Origin: Thiolinea disciformis DSM 14473
GTDB taxonomy: Bacteria > Pseudomonadota > Gammaproteobacteria > Thiotrichales > Thiotrichaceae
NCBI RefSeq assembly: GCF_000371925.1
Contig: NZ_AQVE01000020.1
Span: forward strand, 1 to 64,000
DNA length: 64,000 nucleotides
Direction of reading: 5' to 3'
Both the position numbers and the translations under genes were made by a program. Positions within the stretch are counted from its first letter, which is position 1. Each line of letters opens with the position of its first letter. Shown in pieces: positions 46,977-56,258 of the stretch. Under the pieces are notes generated by a model. The model made no database searches and was not told the origin of the DNA. It saw only the letters and a program-made list of their open reading frames with translations.

Positions 46977-48393
46977 GATCAAACTCGGCTGAGGCAGCTT
47001 TAGGAATGTCGTAGCGTTTTAATAAAGCGGCTTGTTCTGCCATAGCTTGTTTACGATCAATCAATACTTGCGTGCCGTCCGAGGTGTCGAGAATCAGCGA
47101 GTCAGTTTGGGGATCGTGCAGTAATTTATAAAATTCTTGGAAAGTACTAAAACTTTTGCCATTAACGGCATTAATCGTGACCGGGGCGATATTATAAAAA
47201 CCCATATTCGTCGTGCTGCGTAGGACTTGGCTTAATTCAACTTTGTCATTGAGGCTAGGTGGATCAGCCGCTTGTTGCTCTTCCGCACTTTCCTTTTCTG
47301 TTGTGCTCACACAGCTAGGTGCTTGCTTCGTGGCAGTGAACACATAGCCAGCAAAAATAAAATAACGCGGTGCGCTAGGTGCACTGCGATCCGGCACAAT
47401 ATGTTGATCCAATTTAATATCAACGACTTTTGAACTACTGCCATCCCAAATCGTCAGTGCAACTTTATCGCCTACTTGATGGGTATCGATATAATGTTGA
47501 AAATCCATATATAAATCACCCTGTTTGACCAAGCCATTATCAGCAATAGGATACCCATCAATATGGGTCAATACGGTGTTAACCGTTAATTTAGTGGCCG
47601 CGTCCGTGCCTGAACAATAACTGCGAATGACTACGCCTGACTGATCGGGCTTGAGTTTATAGTGGGCACGTAAAGCCGGATTGGCTAGGGTTTGAAAATA
47701 GGCAGTGAACCAAGGAAAACCATCTTGTTTGCCATCTTGGATATCTTTAAGAAATTGGCGCACTAAAGTAATAGGGACTAAGTAGCCGGTATTTTCGTAG
47801 TCCTTGTCTGTTTCCGCAACGACACCTATGACCTTACCGTCTACTAAGGCAGGGCCACCGCTATCACCGACATTAATGGCGGCATCGACTTGAATCGATT
47901 GATAGCGTAAGTCACTGTTTTTGTAGGCACGGTATTCAATTCTGGAAATAATGCCACGCGTTACACTCAGATGATTGCCGCCTCCTGGGTAGCCATAAAT
48001 AAATACTTCTTGGGCTAAATTCGGTAGTTCGCCTAAGGGTAAAGCTTGTTTACCCTCAAAAAAACTCGGGTCATCGATTTTAAGTAAGGCTAAATCCACT
48101 TCATTCGCAATGGCTTCAACTTCAGCGAGGTATAATTTTGCAGCAGCATTGCTACGTACCGTAATAAAAGCAGCATTTTTCACAACATGCGCGTTGGTTA
48201 AAATGCGATTGCCTTCGACTAAAAAACCTGCTCCCACCGCATTATCTAGGCTGACATTCCAAGGGGTTTCAGGAGTGTAAGTTTTTGATGTGGTTGATAT
48301 TTCGAATACATCGGGTAGAGCAGGTGCTGCGTATAAAGCCTTATTAAACGCTAATAAACTCCATAGCATCACTAAAAAAGTGCACACTCTCAT
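46963..48393 (-). CDS. Exported trypsin-like serine protease with PDZ-like domains
   Basis: 476 residues with a signal peptide ending near LYA (residue 22). Chymotrypsin fold with H69 in TNAHVV, D100 in EVDLALLKID and S178 in NVGDSGGPA, all intact, so it should be active in the periplasm. Behind it come a PDZ-like part (about 250-330, VLTHIDGYPIADNG) and a second one near the C-terminus (NIAPVTINAVNGKSF). The region between holds an acidic linker (ESAEEQQAADPPS). It resembles Deg-type proteases more than plain DegP, perhaps the long-chain plant-type Deg9 layout. xseA follows at once. Confidence 0.78.
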   Translation of the reverse strand: MRVCTFLVMLWSLLAFNKALYAAPALPDVFEISTTSKTYTPETPWNVSLDNAVGAGFLVEGNRILTNAHVVKNAAFITVRSNAAAKLYLAEVEAIANEVDLALLKIDDPSFFEGKQALPLGELPNLAQEVFIYGYPGGGNHLSVTRGIISRIEYRAYKNSDLRYQSIQVDAAINVGDSGGPALVDGKVIGVVAETDKDYENTGYLVPITLVRQFLKDIQDGKQDGFPWFTAYFQTLANPALRAHYKLKPDQSGVVIRSYCSGTDAATKLTVNTVLTHIDGYPIADNGLVKQGDLYMDFQHYIDTHQVGDKVALTIWDGSSSKVVDIKLDQHIVPDRSAPSAPRYFIFAGYVFTATKQAPSCVSTTEKESAEEQQAADPPSLNDKVELSQVLRSTTNMGFYNIAPVTINAVNGKSFSTFQEFYKLLHDPQTDSLILDTSDGTQVLIDRKQAMAEQAALLKRYDIPKAASAEFDHVKP

Positions 48394-48446
48394 TCTATAG
48401 GTCTCTAGTTGGCTGGGGCGGCCTAAGCCTTTAAAAATAATGCTAG

Positions 48447-48475
48447 TTTACCACTTGTCTGGCAATCCCTATAAT
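48447..48475 (+). promoter_or_regulatory. Promoter for guaB
   Basis: TTTACC (48447-48452), 17 bases, consensus TATAAT (48470-48475), 32 bases before the ATG. Confidence 0.65.
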
Positions 48476-48507
48476 AAGCCGCCTCATTTAGGAACTCGGA
48501 CTCAGTT

Positions 48508-49965
48508 ATGCGAATTCTTCAGGAAGCTCTTACTTTCGATGACGTCCTTTTGGTGCCTGCTCACTCGACGGTGATGCCAGCTCATACCGATTTGCGTACC
48601 CGATTAACGCGCACTATTGCATTAAATCTTCCGGTTTTATCGGCGGCCATGGATACGGTCACCGAGTATCGTTTAGCTATTGCATTAGCACAAGAAGGCG
48701 GTTTGGGTATTATTCATAAAAATATGAGCCACCAACAGCAAGCTCAGCAAGTGCGCGAGGTCAAAAAATACGAAAGCGGTATTATTAAAGAACCCATCAC
48801 CGTTGCACCGGAAATGACAATTGGTGAGGTGCTGGAATTAACACGCGCTCGGCGTATTTCGGGTGTCCCTGTGGTGAAAGGCAAGGATTTGGTGGGTATC
48901 GTGACAGGACGTGATCTACGTTTTGAAACACATTTTGATGCACCCGTTAGCACCATTATGACCCCCAAAGAACGTTTGGTTACTGTGGCAGAGGGTGCCG
49001 ATAAAGAAGAAGTGTTGAGCTTACTTCATAAGCATCGTATTGAAAAACTGCTCGTCGTGAATGATGACTTTCATTTGCGTGGCATGATAACGGTAAAGGA
49101 TATTCAAAAGTCACGTGATTATCCGAATGCGTGTAAAGACGAGCAAGGACGTTTACGGGTAGGTGCCGCTGTTGGTGTGGGGCATGGTACAGAAGACCGC
49201 GTGGCAGCATTAGCGGAAGCTGAGGTGGATGTCATTGTGGTTGATACGGCGCATGGTCACTCCCAAGGTGTGCTAGATCGAGTACGGTGGGTAAAGCAAA
49301 ATTTCCCTCATATCCAAGTCATCGGCGGCAATATTGCCACGGGTGAAGCGGCCTTAGCGTTGGTGGAAGCGGGTGCGGATGCTGTCAAAGTCGGTATAGG
49401 TCCAGGCTCTATTTGCACCACTCGTATTGTCGCTGGCGTTGGTGTGCCACAAATTACCGCCATTATGAATGTGGCAAAAGCCTTGGAAAAAATGGATGTA
49501 CCCTTAATTGCTGATGGTGGAATTCGTTTCTCTGGGGATGTAGCTAAAGCTCTGGCGGCGGGCGCGCATACGGTGATGTTAGGTGGTTTATTCGCTGGTA
49601 CAGATGAAGCGCCGGGCGAAGTGGAACTGTTCCAAGGGCGTTCCTATAAATCTTATCGTGGTATGGGATCATTAGGTGCTATGGCACAAGGTTCGAGTGA
49701 TCGTTATTTCCAAGAATCGGAAAATGCGATTGATAAATTAGTCCCTGAAGGTATTGAGGGACGTGTGCCACATAAAGGGCCTTTGAACCAAATCGTGCAT
49801 CAACTGATGGGCGGCTTACGTGCCAGTATGGGATACGTGGGTTGTGCTAATTTGGACGAGATGCGCAGTAAGCCCTCTTTCGTGCGTATCACGAGCGCGG
49901 GAATGCGCGAATCGCATGTACATGATGTGACTATCACTAAAGAATCCCCTAATTATCGAGTTTAA
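48508..49965 (+). CDS. guaB: IMP dehydrogenase
   Basis: Oxidises IMP to XMP, the committed step of GMP synthesis. 485 residues: barrel start [13 protein letters not shown], an inserted pair of CBS domains (about 90-205), NAD/IMP region [19 protein letters not shown], catalytic loop [17 protein letters not shown], and the mobile flap RGMGSLGAM. Length is typical. Separated from guaA by a small acetyltransferase gene. Confidence 0.95.
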   Translation: MRILQEALTFDDVLLVPAHSTVMPAHTDLRTRLTRTIALNLPVLSAAMDTVTEYRLAIALAQEGGLGIIHKNMSHQQQAQQVREVKKYESGIIKEPITVAPEMTIGEVLELTRARRISGVPVVKGKDLVGIVTGRDLRFETHFDAPVSTIMTPKERLVTVAEGADKEEVLSLLHKHRIEKLLVVNDDFHLRGMITVKDIQKSRDYPNACKDEQGRLRVGAAVGVGHGTEDRVAALAEAEVDVIVVDTAHGHSQGVLDRVRWVKQNFPHIQVIGGNIATGEAALALVEAGADAVKVGIGPGSICTTRIVAGVGVPQITAIMNVAKALEKMDVPLIADGGIRFSGDVAKALAAGAHTVMLGGLFAGTDEAPGEVELFQGRSYKSYRGMGSLGAMAQGSSDRYFQESENAIDKLVPEGIEGRVPHKGPLNQIVHQLMGGLRASMGYVGCANLDEMRSKPSFVRITSAGMRESHVHDVTITKESPNYRV

Positions 49966-49971
49966 GATTAC

Positions 49972-50445
49972 GTGAGTCTTAGCATACGCGCAGCTAGGTT
50001 TGCTGATAGTGCTAGCATTGTTGCTCTATGGAAGGAATCCATGGCGCTGGCAGGGCATTATGAAACCGTTTTTCGTTTGGGGGAGCAGGGAGAGCGGGTT
50101 TTTAGGGATTTTGTTGAGCAGTGTATAAACGATGCTGCTCATCATGCAGTGATGGTGGCTGAGCTTGAGGATCAGATTGCGGGCTATGGTATTGTGGTGG
50201 TTGAGTCCGCTAATCCTTACTTTCAAGCAAGGCAATATGCCTATATTACCGACTTAGATATCCATGCTACATTTCGTCGCCAAGGTATTGGTGAGCAATT
50301 ACTGGCTGCGCTTAAAGCGTGGTGTATCGACAAATCTATTCAGCGCATTGAAGTGAGTGTATCGACTCAAAACCCCTTAGCGAGCCATTTTTGGCAAAAA
50401 TCTGGGTTTGCCACTTACTATGAAACTAAATATTTAATGCTGTAA
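49972..50445 (+). CDS. GNAT-family acetyltransferase
   Basis: 157 residues; CoA-binding motif [13 protein letters not shown], then the second strand [22 protein letters not shown], a classic GNAT end. GTG start at 49972, six bases after guaB stops, so it is probably co-transcribed with guaB. Substrate unknown. Insertion of such a gene between guaB and guaA is not the E. coli arrangement. Confidence 0.78.
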   Translation: MSLSIRAARFADSASIVALWKESMALAGHYETVFRLGEQGERVFRDFVEQCINDAAHHAVMVAELEDQIAGYGIVVVESANPYFQARQYAYITDLDIHATFRRQGIGEQLLAALKAWCIDKSIQRIEVSVSTQNPLASHFWQKSGFATYYETKYLML

Positions 50446-50460
50446 GCAGCAATGTTCCGT

Positions 50461-50484
50461 TCCCCGACAAGGGGATTTTTTTTT
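50461..50484 (+). terminator. Short terminator before guaA
   Basis: TCCCC (50461-50465) pairs with GGGGA (50471-50475), followed by nine T. The stem is only five base pairs, so it may be partial and attenuate guaA. Confidence 0.55.
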
Positions 50485-50497
50485 GAGAACTGATTCT

Positions 50498-52075
50498 ATG
50501 AGCCAAGACATTCATTCCCAACGCATTTTAATCCTCGACTTTGGCGCACAATATACCCAGCTCATTGCACGGCGTGTGCGTGAAATTGGCGTATATTGCG
50601 AAATTTACCCTTGGGATGTGACTGAGGCCGAGGTAGCCGCCTTCGGCGCGAAAGGCATTATTCTTTCCGGTGGACCTGAATCAGTGACTGCAGGCGATGC
50701 GCCTTTTGCCCCTGCAAATGTCTTTACTTTAGGGGTTCCTGTATTAGGGATTTGCTATGGCATGCAAACCATGGCAGCCCAACTGGGTGGTAAAGTTGCA
50801 TCTTCTGATCATCGCGAATTTGGTTATGCGCAAGTACGAGCGCGAGGTCACACTAAATTGCTGGAGGGAATCGAGGATCATGTGACACCGGAAGGCTATG
50901 GCCTCTTGGATGTTTGGATGTCACATGGTGATAAAGTGACCGAAATGCCCACTGGCTTTAAGCTCATGGCCAGCTCTGAGGGCGCACCCATTGCAGGAAT
51001 GGCGGATGAAGCACGTCAGTTTTACGCAGTGCAATTTCACCCCGAAGTGACCCATACACGCCAAGGCAAACGTTTATTAGATCGTTTCGTGACGGACATT
51101 TGTGGCTGCGCTCACCTTTGGACAACCGTCAATATTATTGAAGATAGTATTGAAAAAGTACGTGAGCAAGTTGGCAACGATGAGGTTATTTTGGGCTTAT
51201 CGGGTGGTGTTGATTCCTCTGTAGTCGCTGCTTTATTGCATCGCGCCATTGGCAAGCAATTAACTTGTGTATTTGTCGATACAGGTCTATTGCGTCATCA
51301 AGAAGGCGATCAAGTGATGGCGACTTTCGCTCGGAATATGGGTGTGAAAGTTATTCGGGTGAATGCTGAGCAGCGCTTTTTAGCGGCGTTAGCGGGCGAG
51401 GTCGATCCTGAAAAGAAACGTAAAATTATTGGCCGTTTATTTGTTGAGATCTTTGATGAGGAGTCACAAAAACTCAGTAATGCCAAGTGGCTAGCCCAAG
51501 GGACTATTTATCCCGATGTTATTGAATCGGCGGGCAGCAAAACGGGTAAGGCGCATGTCATTAAATCACACCACAATGTTGGCGGCTTACCAGAAAATAT
51601 GAAGCTCAAACTGGTCGAACCTTTGCGTGAACTATTCAAAGATGAAGTGCGTGTAATCGGGATGGAACTCGGTTTACCGCATGAAATGGTCTACCGCCAT
51701 CCCTTCCCAGGCCCTGGTTTAGGGGTGCGTATTTTGGGGGAAGTGAAAAAAGAATATGCCGATTTGTTACGTTTAGCAGATCATATTTTTATTCAAGAAC
51801 TGTATAAGCACGACTTGTATGACAAAACCTCACAAGCTTTTGCCGTATTCTTGCCCGTAAAATCGGTAGGCGTAATGGGGGATGGTCGTTGTTATGACTA
51901 TGTGATCGCTTTGCGTGCTGTGGAAACCATTGATTTCATGACGGCACGGTGGGCCAATTTACCTTATGAATTCCTTGATTTAGTTTCACGCCGAATTATT
52001 AATGAAATCAAAGGTATTTCGCGCGTGGTCTATGATATTTCTGGAAAACCACCAGCCACTATTGAGTGGGAGTAA
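50498..52075 (+). CDS. guaA: GMP synthase
   Basis: Converts XMP to GMP using glutamine. 525 residues, equal to E. coli. Class I amidotransferase half with the nucleophile cysteine in [10 protein letters not shown] and HPEVTHT; ATP-pyrophosphatase half with [14 protein letters not shown]; dimerisation domain ending [11 protein letters not shown] 50483 is in frame, but homology ([18 protein letters not shown]) supports ATG 50498. Confidence 0.95.
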   Translation: MSQDIHSQRILILDFGAQYTQLIARRVREIGVYCEIYPWDVTEAEVAAFGAKGIILSGGPESVTAGDAPFAPANVFTLGVPVLGICYGMQTMAAQLGGKVASSDHREFGYAQVRARGHTKLLEGIEDHVTPEGYGLLDVWMSHGDKVTEMPTGFKLMASSEGAPIAGMADEARQFYAVQFHPEVTHTRQGKRLLDRFVTDICGCAHLWTTVNIIEDSIEKVREQVGNDEVILGLSGGVDSSVVAALLHRAIGKQLTCVFVDTGLLRHQEGDQVMATFARNMGVKVIRVNAEQRFLAALAGEVDPEKKRKIIGRLFVEIFDEESQKLSNAKWLAQGTIYPDVIESAGSKTGKAHVIKSHHNVGGLPENMKLKLVEPLRELFKDEVRVIGMELGLPHEMVYRHPFPGPGLGVRILGEVKKEYADLLRLADHIFIQELYKHDLYDKTSQAFAVFLPVKSVGVMGDGRCYDYVIALRAVETIDFMTARWANLPYEFLDLVSRRIINEIKGISRVVYDISGKPPATIEWE

Positions 52076-53364
52076 TGCTTAAATACGCTGCTAGCCTATT
52101 GCTAGTAGCAATGGCTGGGTTGCTATTTCTGCATCTGGCTATTCCACCTATTCCAAACTGGCTCAGTGGTGTAATGGGCTGGTTGGCGTTGCTCTTATTA
52201 TTCTTCGTCTTGCCCCTGCGTAGTTTTACTCAGTTTTTACTTTTGAGCGTAGCCGGTTGTATCGCCTTATATGCCGGTATAAATAATGGGGCGCATTTGT
52301 CATGGCAAGCACTCTTAGCGCAAAATAATAGCCTGTTGGTGATGTTGTTTAGCGTAAGTTTTTTGCGTTTGGTGGCGGTGCCAGAACAAGCTTCAGAGCA
52401 TTTGCCGGTCGGACGCACCGCTTTTTTCAAAACCCTATTCGGTATTCACATACTAGGCGCGATTATTAATTTATCCATGCTGATGTTGGTGGCTAGTCGT
52501 TATCAAGCTAATGGTTTATTAAACCGCGCTACAGTAACACTGATGGGGCAAGCGTTTTCTGCCGCTGCATTATGGTCGCCATTTTTTGCCTCCATGGGGG
52601 TCGCACTGACTTACGCCCAAGGCGCTCAATTGTTCACCGTGATGGCCTATGGCCTAGTGTTGACTACAGTCGCTTTCCTAGTCATGAGTATGTTAGCAGC
52701 AGGAAGACATTTGAAAAAACTTGAGTCTTTTTCAGGTTATCCCATTCAAGTGGATAGCTTATTCATCCCTATCTTATTAGCCGTATCAGTTTTAAGCTTT
52801 CATGCAATTTTTCCCGAGACACCTGTGCTGATTTTGGTGTCATCAACTGCCATTAGTTTGAGTTTGTCTGTGGTGTATTGGCGTATTGCTAAAGGGAAAG
52901 AAGATTTGACGCGCCTTAAGCAGCATCTACTAGGATCGAGTGAGCGTATGGCTCGTGAGTTAGCGTTGTTTTTAGGCGCAGGGGTATTAACCGTCGGTTT
53001 GCAGACTTGGTTAAGTACCATTGAGCAGCTACCTAGGTTTGACCAACTCGGTCTTTTGCAAGCACCTATATGGTTGGGTTTAGCGATTTTGGTTTCTTTT
53101 ATTGGCGTACATCCGATTATTAGTGTGGCCGTGTGTAGCCAATTACTAAGCCATGGTAGTTTACCGCCTAGTCTATTAGCCGCCTTATTTTTAAGTATGT
53201 GGAGTTTAGGTGTGGTGGCAACACCCTTTTCAGGCACGTATGCCATGTTGCGGGGGCAGTTTGGAATTTCTAGCTGGGATGTATTCCGGTGGAATTTTCA
53301 CTACGTTTGGATACTGTGGAGTTTATTTTCGCTTTGTTTCCTTTTTTTACTAAAAAACCTATAA
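52075..53364 (+). CDS. Polytopic membrane protein, function unknown
   Basis: 429 residues, roughly ten to twelve hydrophobic helices spread over the whole length and a charged loop near the middle (KGKEDLTRLKQHLL). The start ATG overlaps the guaA stop as TAATG, so translation is probably coupled. The even spacing of helices and the end GVVATPFSGTYAMLRGQFG recall ion-transporter-superfamily permeases, but I cannot assign it. Not a known partner of GMP synthase. Confidence 0.65.
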   Translation: MLKYAASLLLVAMAGLLFLHLAIPPIPNWLSGVMGWLALLLLFFVLPLRSFTQFLLLSVAGCIALYAGINNGAHLSWQALLAQNNSLLVMLFSVSFLRLVAVPEQASEHLPVGRTAFFKTLFGIHILGAIINLSMLMLVASRYQANGLLNRATVTLMGQAFSAAALWSPFFASMGVALTYAQGAQLFTVMAYGLVLTTVAFLVMSMLAAGRHLKKLESFSGYPIQVDSLFIPILLAVSVLSFHAIFPETPVLILVSSTAISLSLSVVYWRIAKGKEDLTRLKQHLLGSSERMARELALFLGAGVLTVGLQTWLSTIEQLPRFDQLGLLQAPIWLGLAILVSFIGVHPIISVAVCSQLLSHGSLPPSLLAALFLSMWSLGVVATPFSGTYAMLRGQFGISSWDVFRWNFHYVWILWSLFSLCFLFLLKNL

Positions 53365-53412
53365 GAAAACATTAACTTTTCTAATTAATTAAGTCCTTAG
53401 TATCAAAAATGT

Positions 53413-53445
53413 ACCCGCCTTCAGGGGGGCGAAGGCAGGTTTAAT
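53413..53445 (+). terminator. Possible terminator after the membrane protein gene
   Basis: ACCCGCCTTC (53413-53422) pairs with GAAGGCAGGT (53431-53440) except at one position, across an eight-base G-rich loop. Only TTTAATT follows, so termination is uncertain. The rest of 53365-53663 is AT-rich and holds the panB promoter but no gene. Confidence 0.4.
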
Positions 53446-53605
53446 TGGGCATGAGAAGCTTCCTGCCTCATGTTTGTCTTCCTACTGCACTTAGTAAAGA
53501 ATTAGGTAATTTAGGTTCGAATTTTATTAAGTTTGTTTGTAACCGAATGTAAAAAAATATAGCAAAAGGCAAGCTGTGGACTTGTTCACTGCACCATAAA
53601 ATAGC

Positions 53606-53636
53606 TTGAAGTAGGGAAGTTTATTCAGGTTATACT
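53606..53636 (+). promoter_or_regulatory. Candidate promoter for panB
   Basis: TTGAAG (53606-53611), 19 bases, TATACT (53631-53636), 28 bases before the ATG. Confidence 0.42.
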
Positions 53637-53663
53637 GTAGGCGTCGTTCGGAGGAGCTTATTC

Positions 53664-54491
53664 ATGAGCCAAAATAAAGCTACAACATTAACCACTCGCA
53701 GCAAAGTAAATGTAAATACGCTGCGCAAGATGAAACAAGCAGGCGAAAAAATCGCTATGCTAACGGCCTATGACGCCAGTTTTGCCCGAATTCTTGATGC
53801 ACAAGGGGTAGATATTATACTAATCGGCGATTCGCTGGGGATGGTAATTCAAGGCCATGCGACCACGATTCCAGTGACGATGGATGAAACCATTTATCAC
53901 ACTAAAGCTGTTGCTCGTGCCACCGAATACAGTTTGGTGTTGGCGGACTTGCCATTCATGAGCTATACCTCACCCGAAATGGCTTTGCGTAATTGTGCAC
54001 GTTTAATGCAAGAAGGTATGGCACATATGGTCAAGCTCGAAGGGGGTGCACCACAAGTCGAAACAGTGCGTCAGCTTGCCCATCATGGGGTTCCAGTTTG
54101 TGCCCATTTGGGTTTACAACCGCAATCAGTGCATAAATTAGGGGGGTATCGGGTGCAGGGTCGCGATCAGGCCGTGGCGGATCAGATGCGCTCGGATGCA
54201 CAGGCTCTGCAAAAGGCGGGTGCAGATATGTTGTTGTTGGAATGTGTTCCCGCTGCTTTAGCTGCCGACATTACTAAAGAGGTTGATGTGCCAGTGATTG
54301 GAATTGGTGCAGGTTCGGATTGTGATGGGCAGGTGCTGGTGTTACACGATATGTTAGGGGTTAGTGTGAAAGCACCCCGTTTCTCACGTGATTTTATGCA
54401 GGATACGGGCACGATTCAAAAGGCTGTGCGTGCTTATGTGGACGCGGTAAAAACAGGAGGTTTTCCTGCAGCTGAGCATTGTTTCGTTTAA
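53664..54491 (+). CDS. panB: 3-methyl-2-oxobutanoate hydroxymethyltransferase
   Basis: First step of pantothenate synthesis, making ketopantoate. 275 residues; [31 protein letters not shown] and [18 protein letters not shown] are the expected motifs. GGAGG stands about eight bases before the ATG. panC follows after 13 bases. Confidence 0.94.
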   Translation: MSQNKATTLTTRSKVNVNTLRKMKQAGEKIAMLTAYDASFARILDAQGVDIILIGDSLGMVIQGHATTIPVTMDETIYHTKAVARATEYSLVLADLPFMSYTSPEMALRNCARLMQEGMAHMVKLEGGAPQVETVRQLAHHGVPVCAHLGLQPQSVHKLGGYRVQGRDQAVADQMRSDAQALQKAGADMLLLECVPAALAADITKEVDVPVIGIGAGSDCDGQVLVLHDMLGVSVKAPRFSRDFMQDTGTIQKAVRAYVDAVKTGGFPAAEHCFV

Positions 54492-54504
54492 AAAAGGATT
54501 AAAC

Positions 54505-55380
54505 ATGCAGTTGATTCATGAGATTTCAGCATTACAAGAACAAATTCGGGCATGGCGCAAATCGGGTGAAACTATTGCGTTTGTGCCTACCATGGGGAAT
54601 TTACACGGCGGCCATTTTGCTTTAGTGAAGCGTGCTCAAGCCTTAGGTAGCAAAGTCGTAGTGTCTATTTTTATCAATCCTGCACAGTTTAATCGCCCAG
54701 AGGATTTGGCAGCCTATCCTAAAACCTTAGATTCGGATTGCACACATTTGAGCCGCATCGGTACCGATTTAGTCTTTGCTCCCAGTGCAGAGATGATGTA
54801 CCCAACCGGACAATTACGCACCAAAGTTGAAGCACCAGGGATCAGTGATGTATTAGAAGGTGAGAAGCGCCCAGGGCATTTTACCGGTGTTGCCACGATT
54901 GTAGCTAAATTGTTTAATATCGTGCAGCCTGATGTTGCGGTGTTCGGTGAGAAGGATTTCCAGCAATTATTAGTGGTGCGCCAAATGGTGCGCGATTTGG
55001 ATCTTCCTGTGAAAATTGAAGGGGTAACCGCCGTACGTGAGGATGATGGCCTCGCGATGAGTTCGCGTAATGGCTATTTGACCAGTGAAGAACGTCTGCG
55101 CGCGCCGTTTTTACATGAAACTTTGCAAGAAGCCGCTGCCCATTTATTACGTTTAGGCTCACAAAATAGTGAGGACTATTTGCCTATCCAACAAATTATG
55201 ATGGGGCGCTTAGCTGAAAATGGTTTTCGCCCTGAATATTTTGAGGTGCGGCGTAGCAACGACTTACAACCCCCTCAAGCAGGCGATGAAAATTTAGTAA
55301 TTTTGGTGTCAGCTTGGCTAGGCAAGGCACGTTTAATTGATAATGTGCAAGTGTTCTTACGCGATGGGCGTATCGTCTAA
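54505..55380 (+). CDS. panC: Pantothenate synthetase
   Basis: Joins pantoate and beta-alanine using ATP. 291 residues; VPTMGNLHGGHFALV (ATP HxGH motif), VSIFINPAQF, PGHFTGVATIVAKLFNIVQPD, FGEKDFQQL, and AMSSRNGYL. The usual E. coli form of the first motif has Asp-Gly-His where Gly-Gly-His is seen here, a minor change. panD is not in the window. Confidence 0.94.
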   Translation: MQLIHEISALQEQIRAWRKSGETIAFVPTMGNLHGGHFALVKRAQALGSKVVVSIFINPAQFNRPEDLAAYPKTLDSDCTHLSRIGTDLVFAPSAEMMYPTGQLRTKVEAPGISDVLEGEKRPGHFTGVATIVAKLFNIVQPDVAVFGEKDFQQLLVVRQMVRDLDLPVKIEGVTAVREDDGLAMSSRNGYLTSEERLRAPFLHETLQEAAAHLLRLGSQNSEDYLPIQQIMMGRLAENGFRPEYFEVRRSNDLQPPQAGDENLVILVSAWLGKARLIDNVQVFLRDGRIV

Positions 55381-55403
55381 TACCGTTCACAGCTAGACTA
55401 TTA

Positions 55404-55437
55404 GCCAGTGTTTATATGAAACACTGGCGAGTGAAAT
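55404..55437. terminator. Terminator between panC and rnt
   Basis: GCCAGTGTTT (55404-55413) pairs perfectly with AAACACTGGC (55419-55428), then GAGTGAAATTTTT. It lies between convergent genes and can serve both. Confidence 0.7.
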
Positions 55438-55447
55438 TTTTACTGTT

Positions 55448-56089
55448 TTAATCGGTCACAGATTTCATAGCAGCATCCATGGTTTGCCAAGTATTCACGA
55501 TATGGCAAAAAATATCTGCTGTCTTTTCAGCATCATACACCGCTGAATGCGCTTGCTCACCATCCCATCCCATGCCCGCCGCTTGAGCAATTCGTGCCAA
55601 AACGGTTTGCCCATAGACCAATGCTCCGAGCGTTACAGTGTCTAGTGTGCTGAATGGGTGAAAAGGATTTCTTTTACAATCAATACGTTCTGAAGCAGCA
55701 TTTAAAAAATTTAAGTCAAACGGTGCATTATGCCCCACTAAAATAGAGCGGTTGCAGCGATTTAACTTTAATTCTTTACGCACGACTTTAAAAAACTCAT
55801 TCAGTGCACGCTCTTCAGGTATCGCTAGTCGCAGCGGGCTGAAAGGTTTTATGCCATTGATTTCTAAAGACTTTGGATCCATGTTGGCATTCGGGAAGGG
55901 CTCGATATGCCAATGGTGGGTACGATAGCGGGATAGCTCACCTTTTTCATCAATGCGCAAAATAACGGCCGCCAATTCCAACAAGGCGTCTTTACGGCTA
56001 TTAAAACCACCTGTCTCTACATCGACAACTACGGGTAAAAATCCACGAAAGCGATTGGCCAGTGGAATAATTTCGATTTCATCACTCAT
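55448..56089 (-). CDS. rnt: Ribonuclease T
   Basis: Trims the 3' end of tRNA and other small RNAs. 213 residues, DEDD exonuclease: D23 and E25 in VVVDVETGGF, the Asp in VGHNAPFDLNFL, and the His/Asp end AHSAVYDAEKTA. This enzyme is confined to Gammaproteobacteria, as far as I know, which supports the host call. Confidence 0.92.
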   Translation of the reverse strand: MSDEIEIIPLANRFRGFLPVVVDVETGGFNSRKDALLELAAVILRIDEKGELSRYRTHHWHIEPFPNANMDPKSLEINGIKPFSPLRLAIPEERALNEFFKVVRKELKLNRCNRSILVGHNAPFDLNFLNAASERIDCKRNPFHPFSTLDTVTLGALVYGQTVLARIAQAAGMGWDGEQAHSAVYDAEKTADIFCHIVNTWQTMDAAMKSVTD

Positions 56090-56258
56090 AATCTAAGCGT
56101 AGCGCAAGTTGTTTTATTCGCATAGCATGGGCTCAATATTTATTTCTCCGTTCTAACTATCTGATAAATAAGTTTGTTTTTTTTGTTGTATTTTTGGTTC
56201 TTTCTTTTTAGCACTATTGATGTTATGTTTTCGCGCGACTACCAACTAGGAGGATGTC

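Noticed and set aside
53451-53473. Inverted repeat CATGAG...CTCATG before panB
   Set aside because: Only six pairs with an eleven-base loop and no T tract; likely chance.
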